A DNA stretch of 5,061 nucleotides from contig NZ_CAMXYY010000098.1 in the NCBI RefSeq assembly GCF_947253395.1, forward strand, positions 1-5,061, given 5' to 3'. The notes under the pieces were generated by a model, which was not told the DNA's origin, did no database searches, and saw nothing but the letters and a program-made list of their open reading frames with translations. This DNA comes from an uncultured Olegusella sp. Its GTDB lineage: Bacteria > Actinomycetota > Coriobacteriia > Coriobacteriales > Atopobiaceae. Positions within the stretch are counted from its first letter, which is position 1; each line of letters opens with the position of its first letter. The position numbers were made by a program, and so were the translations under genes. Of the stretch, positions 5,010-5,061 are shown piece by piece.

Positions 5010-5061
5010 TATGAGAGAAGCATTGTCAAGTGGCATGACGTAGCAGGTCCTAAAGTTTCCT

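Overview
The window looks like a Gram-positive bacterial chromosome. The evidence is consistently purine-rich Shine-Dalgarno sites, moderate-to-low GC by eye, and remnants of a sortase/pilin locus. A host-associated Coriobacteriia/Atopobiaceae-like actinomycete or a Firmicute would both fit. I infer this from style and gene content and cannot name the species.

Region 1 (1-3573) is one tight operon, all on the plus strand. It runs: 3' end of a probable PTS EIIA domain, EIIB and EIIC of the L-ascorbate (Ula/Sga) PTS family, then the N-terminal and C-terminal halves of a split transketolase, closed by a strong intrinsic terminator. Spacing is 2 nt, 26 nt, 16 nt and an 8-nt overlap, so the genes are probably co-transcribed and partly translationally coupled. 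Phosphate would pass from EIIA to Cys32 of EIIB and on to the sugar carried by EIIC. The phosphorylated product, or something derived from it, would then meet a transketolase of the pentose phosphate pathway. The ascorbate-breakdown enzymes (UlaD/E/F) are absent from the window. Several ligand-contact positions of E. coli UlaA are substituted in this EIIC, while the His and Asp positions are kept, so the substrate may not be ascorbate.

Region 2 (3574-4285) holds a single gene for a small protein with two membrane segments and a PH-like cytosolic domain. No clear promoter is visible in the 34 nt between the operon terminator and this gene. A weak hairpin followed by a short T-run follows it.

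Region 3 (about 4268-5061) looks like a decayed or rearranged cell-surface pilus locus. The C-terminal third of a class C (pilus) sortase keeps its Cys and Arg but has lost the upstream part carrying the catalytic His. Directly upstream, on the minus strand, lies a well-formed coding-like stretch that ends in its own stop; it may be the tail of an unrelated gene brought in by the rearrangement. Downstream is a secreted pilin-like protein with a clean signal peptide that stops after 92 residues, far short of a normal pilin shaft.

No RNA genes, CRISPR arrays, complete insertion sequences or convincing promoters were found. The most interesting points are the possible non-ascorbate specificity of a PTS tied to a split transketolase, and the chimeric junction near 4410-4422.
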